This document shows, piece by piece, positions 14,546 through 16,898 of a stretch of 16,898 nt of DNA. Position 1 is the stretch's first letter; each line of letters opens with the position of its first letter. The stretch is from SIG588 sp045654545 (lineage in GTDB: Bacteria; Bacillota; Clostridia; Oscillospirales; Acutalibacteraceae). The stretch lies in NCBI GenBank assembly GCA_045654545.1, contig JAZONO010000162.1, positions 1-16,898 on the forward strand, read 5' to 3'. The translations under genes and the position numbers were made by a program. Below the pieces are notes generated by a model. It worked only from the letters and a program-made list of their open reading frames with translations, ran no database searches and was not told the origin of the DNA.

Positions 14546-15385
14546 ATGAAAACAAGAATTATTGTGGATTCCACGGTCGATTTGGTGCCGGAATACCAAT
14601 CCCGTGTGCAGGTGGTGCCGCTTACGGTACATTTTGGCGAAGAGGAATATATCGACGGCGTGACCATCGATCACAAGACATTTTATGAAAAGTTGATCGA
14701 AAGCGACGTGTTGCCGACCACCAGCCAAGGCACGCCCGATGCGTTTATGAGCGAGTTTGAAAAGGCAAAAGAAGCCGGGGAAGCGGCGGTGGTGATCACG
14801 CTGGCATCCAAGTTTTCGGGCACCTATCAAAGTGCCCTCATTGCTGCGGAAGACTATGAGAATATCTACGTGGTGGACAGTGGCAGCGCCGCCATGGGTA
14901 GCGGCATTTTGGTGGAATTGGCGTTTCGCCTGCTGGATGAGGGGAAGAGTGCCGAAGAGATCGCACGGATATTGGAAGAGGAAAAGAAAAAGATCGTGAT
15001 CGTGGCGCTGGTGGATACACTGGAATACCTCAAAAAAGGCGGCCGCATTTCCAAAGCGGTGGCGTTTGCCGGCGGTGTGCTCAACATCAAACCCGTGTTG
15101 TCGGTGGTGGACGGCGAGATCCGTATGCTGGGTAAAGCGCGCGGCTCCAAAATGGGAAACAACCTGTTGGTGCAGGAGATCGATGCCGTGGGCGGCATTG
15201 ATTTTGACAAACCGGTGTTGCTTGGATACAGCGGTATTTCGGATGCGCTGTTGCTGAAATATATCGAGGACAGTCGCCATGTTTGGGAAGGAAATCTGGA
15301 CGACATTCGCTACACAACGGTGGGCAGTGTGATCGGCACGCACGCCGGTCCGGGTGCGGTTGTTGTCGCGTTTTTCAAGAAATGA
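14546..15385 (+). CDS. DegV family fatty-acid-binding protein (FakB-like)
   Basis: DegV/FakB proteins bind a fatty acid and present it to the kinase FakA, which makes acyl-phosphate for phospholipid synthesis. The 279-residue length is standard. Family motifs are visible: IIVDSTVDL (5-13), TTSQGTP (58-64), SKFSGTYQSA (88-97, the carboxylate-binding Ser/Thr region), KKGGRISK (163-170) and GTHAGPGA (264-271), with the conserved His near the fatty-acid head group. The ATG at 14546 has AGGGAGA (14531-14537) upstream. The stop overlaps the next gene by four bases (ATGA), indicating coupled translation. No FakA (DAK-domain) gene is visible here, so it would act with one encoded elsewhere. Lipid specificity cannot be read from sequence. 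Confidence 0.92.
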   Translation: MKTRIIVDSTVDLVPEYQSRVQVVPLTVHFGEEEYIDGVTIDHKTFYEKLIESDVLPTTSQGTPDAFMSEFEKAKEAGEAAVVITLASKFSGTYQSALIAAEDYENIYVVDSGSAAMGSGILVELAFRLLDEGKSAEEIARILEEEKKKIVIVALVDTLEYLKKGGRISKAVAFAGGVLNIKPVLSVVDGEIRMLGKARGSKMGNNLLVQEIDAVGGIDFDKPVLLGYSGISDALLLKYIEDSRHVWEGNLDDIRYTTVGSVIGTHAGPGAVVVAFFKK

Positions 15386-16683
15386 TGATGAAAAAGAAAA
15401 CCAAAAAACCGTTACGGTGGGTGCGCCTGGACAACGCGGCGAAGATCTATCCTGCGGCAAGACGAAAGAATTGGAGCAACGTGTTTCGGCAATCGGTCAC
15501 TTTGACAGACGAGGTGGATACCGACGTGTTGCAAGCGGCGTTGGAGGTTACCGTCAAGCGGTTCCCCTCCATTGCCGCACGGTTGCGAAAAGGTGTGTTC
15601 TGGTACTATTTGCAACAGGTGGAAACGGCGCCTGCCATCCGCGAAGAATACAGTTATCCGCTCGCCTATATGAGCAAGGATGAGATGCGGCGGTGTGCCT
15701 TTCGGGTGATTGTGTATCACGAGCGTATTGCGGTGGAGTTTTTTCATTCGCTGGCCGACGGAACGGGTGCGTTGGTGTTTCTGAAAAGCCTTGTGGCGGA
15801 GTATCTGGAACAAAAATATGCCGTTGCCATCCCGTGCGAGTACGGGGTGCTGGATCGGCAGGAACCCCCTCGGGATGAGGAGTTGGAAGATTGCTTTCCG
15901 AAGAACGCCGGGACGGTTGCCGCAAGCCGCAAGGATACCGATGCGTGGCATATGTACGGCGAGAGGCAACGGGACGGATTTTTGCATCTCACCTGTTTTC
16001 GTCTGCCCGTGAAGGAGGTGCTGGAACTGGCGCACCGCCTTCACGTCACCGTGACGGTGCTGATGAGTGCTGTTATGATGCAGGCGCTGTTGAACCTGCA
16101 AAAGGAAAAGACACCCGACACCAAAAAGCAAAAACGCATCAAACTGTTGATTCCCATCAATTTGCGGCAGTTGTTTCCCAGCAACACGTTGCGTAATTTT
16201 GCGATGTACACCATTCCGGAACTGGATCCCCGTTTGGGGGATTACACGTTCGAAGAAATCTGCCGCGTGATCCAACACAAGATGGGGGCGGAAAACACCG
16301 CCAAATATATGAGTTGTGTGATCGCCACCAACGTGAACGATGAACAGAATCCGTTGGTGCGCTTGATTCCGTTGCCGATCAAAAATGCGGTGATGAAAGC
16401 CATTTTTGACAGTGTGGGCGAGCGGAAATCCTGCTTGACGTTGTCGAATCTCGGACAGGTAAAGGTCCCCGACGGTATGGCACGGTATATTCGGCGATTC
16501 GATTTCGTGTTGGGGGTGCAGGCGGCGGCTCCGTATAATTGCGGCATGCTGTCGTTCGGCGATACCGTGTATATCAATTTCATCCGCAACATTCAAGAAG
16601 CGGAACTGGAACGGCACTTTTTTGCGGTGTTGCAGAGTGTGGGGCTTTCTGCCACGGTGGAAAGCAATCGGAATGGGAGATGA
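15382..16683 (+). CDS. Condensation-domain / alcohol acetyltransferase-like protein
   Basis: This is a 433-residue stand-alone member of the CoA-dependent acyltransferase (condensation/AATase) superfamily. The catalytic HxxxDG motif is present as HSLADG (His122 to Gly127) after an N-terminal RWVRLDNAAKIYPA start. A second conserved stretch, PINLRQLFPSNTLRNF (around 257-272), matches the bridge region of this superfamily. The C-terminal half keeps the matching fold elements (LTLSNLGQV, then SFGDTVYINF). No carrier-protein or adenylation domain is attached. ATG 15382 overlaps the DegV stop; ATGs at 15385 and 15388 are equally possible. Such proteins in gut Clostridia often precede a zinc-ribbon DUF6320 protein, as here. 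It probably transfers an acyl group to an alcohol or lipid, but the substrate is unknown. Confidence 0.75.
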   Translation: MMMKKKTKKPLRWVRLDNAAKIYPAARRKNWSNVFRQSVTLTDEVDTDVLQAALEVTVKRFPSIAARLRKGVFWYYLQQVETAPAIREEYSYPLAYMSKDEMRRCAFRVIVYHERIAVEFFHSLADGTGALVFLKSLVAEYLEQKYAVAIPCEYGVLDRQEPPRDEELEDCFPKNAGTVAASRKDTDAWHMYGERQRDGFLHLTCFRLPVKEVLELAHRLHVTVTVLMSAVMMQALLNLQKEKTPDTKKQKRIKLLIPINLRQLFPSNTLRNFAMYTIPELDPRLGDYTFEEICRVIQHKMGAENTAKYMSCVIATNVNDEQNPLVRLIPLPIKNAVMKAIFDSVGERKSCLTLSNLGQVKVPDGMARYIRRFDFVLGVQAAAPYNCGMLSFGDTVYINFIRNIQEAELERHFFAVLQSVGLSATVESNRNGR

Positions 16684-16689
16684 GTGGAT

Positions 16690-16898
16690 ATGTATTGTGT
16701 GAATTGCGGTGTGAAACTGGCGGATACGGAAAAGGCCTGTCCTCTTTGTAACACAGCGGTGTATCATCCGAGTGTGAAGCAGGCGGATGTGCGACCGCTG
16801 TATCCGCACAACCGTATGCCGAACAGCATCACGAGTTCCAAAGCATTGAACGGAGCGGTCATCATTCTGTTTATGATTCCGCTGACGGTCTGCTTTTT
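16690..16898 (+). CDS. Zinc-ribbon membrane protein (DUF6320-like), cut by window end
   Basis: The first 69 codons are present and the frame runs off the right edge. The start ATG 16690 follows GGGAGA (16675-16680), six bases after the acyltransferase stop. The N-terminus is a small zinc ribbon: CVNC (Cys3, Cys6) and CPLC (Cys17, Cys20). A polar linker with LYPHNRMPNS follows, then the start of a membrane segment (ALNGAVIILFMIPLTVCF). This matches my memory of DUF6320 proteins, which have a zinc ribbon followed by several helices and are found next to condensation-domain acyltransferases. Function is unknown. It may anchor or assist the acyltransferase at the membrane. Confidence 0.7.
   Translation, partial: MYCVNCGVKLADTEKACPLCNTAVYHPSVKQADVRPLYPHNRMPNSITSSKALNGAVIILFMIPLTVCF

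Noticed and set aside
14261..15460. 399-codon minus-strand frame opposite the marR end and degV
   Set aside because: It lies wholly opposite two well-recognised genes and has no signals of its own; again a codon-bias shadow.

Overview
The window is chromosomal DNA from a spore-forming Gram-positive bacterium of the class Clostridia, probably a gut Oscillospirales-type lineage. This rests on sigK with a hydrophobic pro-sequence, the clustering of comEC with holA, an RNase M5 gene, TTGACA/TATAAT-type promoters with GGAGG-type ribosome binding sites, moderately high GC with heavy TTG and GTG codon use, and short palindromic intergenic repeats of a kind I recall from gut Clostridia. I cannot name a species. 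No tRNA, rRNA, CRISPR array, insertion sequence or phage gene was seen.

Layout. (1) Bases 1-655 hold no intact gene. They contain a triple-hairpin repeat, then two promoter/RBS/gene-start units that stop after a few codons (the first looks like the head of a YgjV-type membrane protein gene), an intrinsic terminator, and the asnB promoter. (2) Bases 656-8047 are a tight plus-strand run: asnB, typA, comEC, holA, rnmV, with overlaps or gaps of 20 bases or fewer. (3) Bases 8046-8298 are a large nested inverted repeat and the sigK leader. (4) sigK (plus) ends at a bidirectional terminator shared with a convergent minus-strand group: lepA, hemW, then a SpoVB/YtgP-type flippase. A 236-base stretch full of palindromes separates lepA from hemW. 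(5) From 14072 to the right edge is a plus-strand operon: a MarR regulator, a DegV/FakB fatty-acid-binding protein, a condensation-domain acyltransferase-like protein, and a zinc-ribbon membrane protein cut by the window end.

How it fits together. The left run is mostly housekeeping: asparagine synthesis, a ribosome-associated GTPase, a ComEC-type membrane protein, the clamp-loader delta subunit and 5S rRNA maturation. sigK drives late mother-cell sporulation genes, and the convergent flippase could serve vegetative or cortex peptidoglycan. The right operon is the most system-like part. Its promoter carries two copies of GTTGA-N4-TCAAC, one over the -35 box and one over the transcription start. 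A third near-copy lies in the leader of the divergent lepA gene. I infer a self-regulated fatty-acid or lipid-handling operon whose regulator may also touch lepA.
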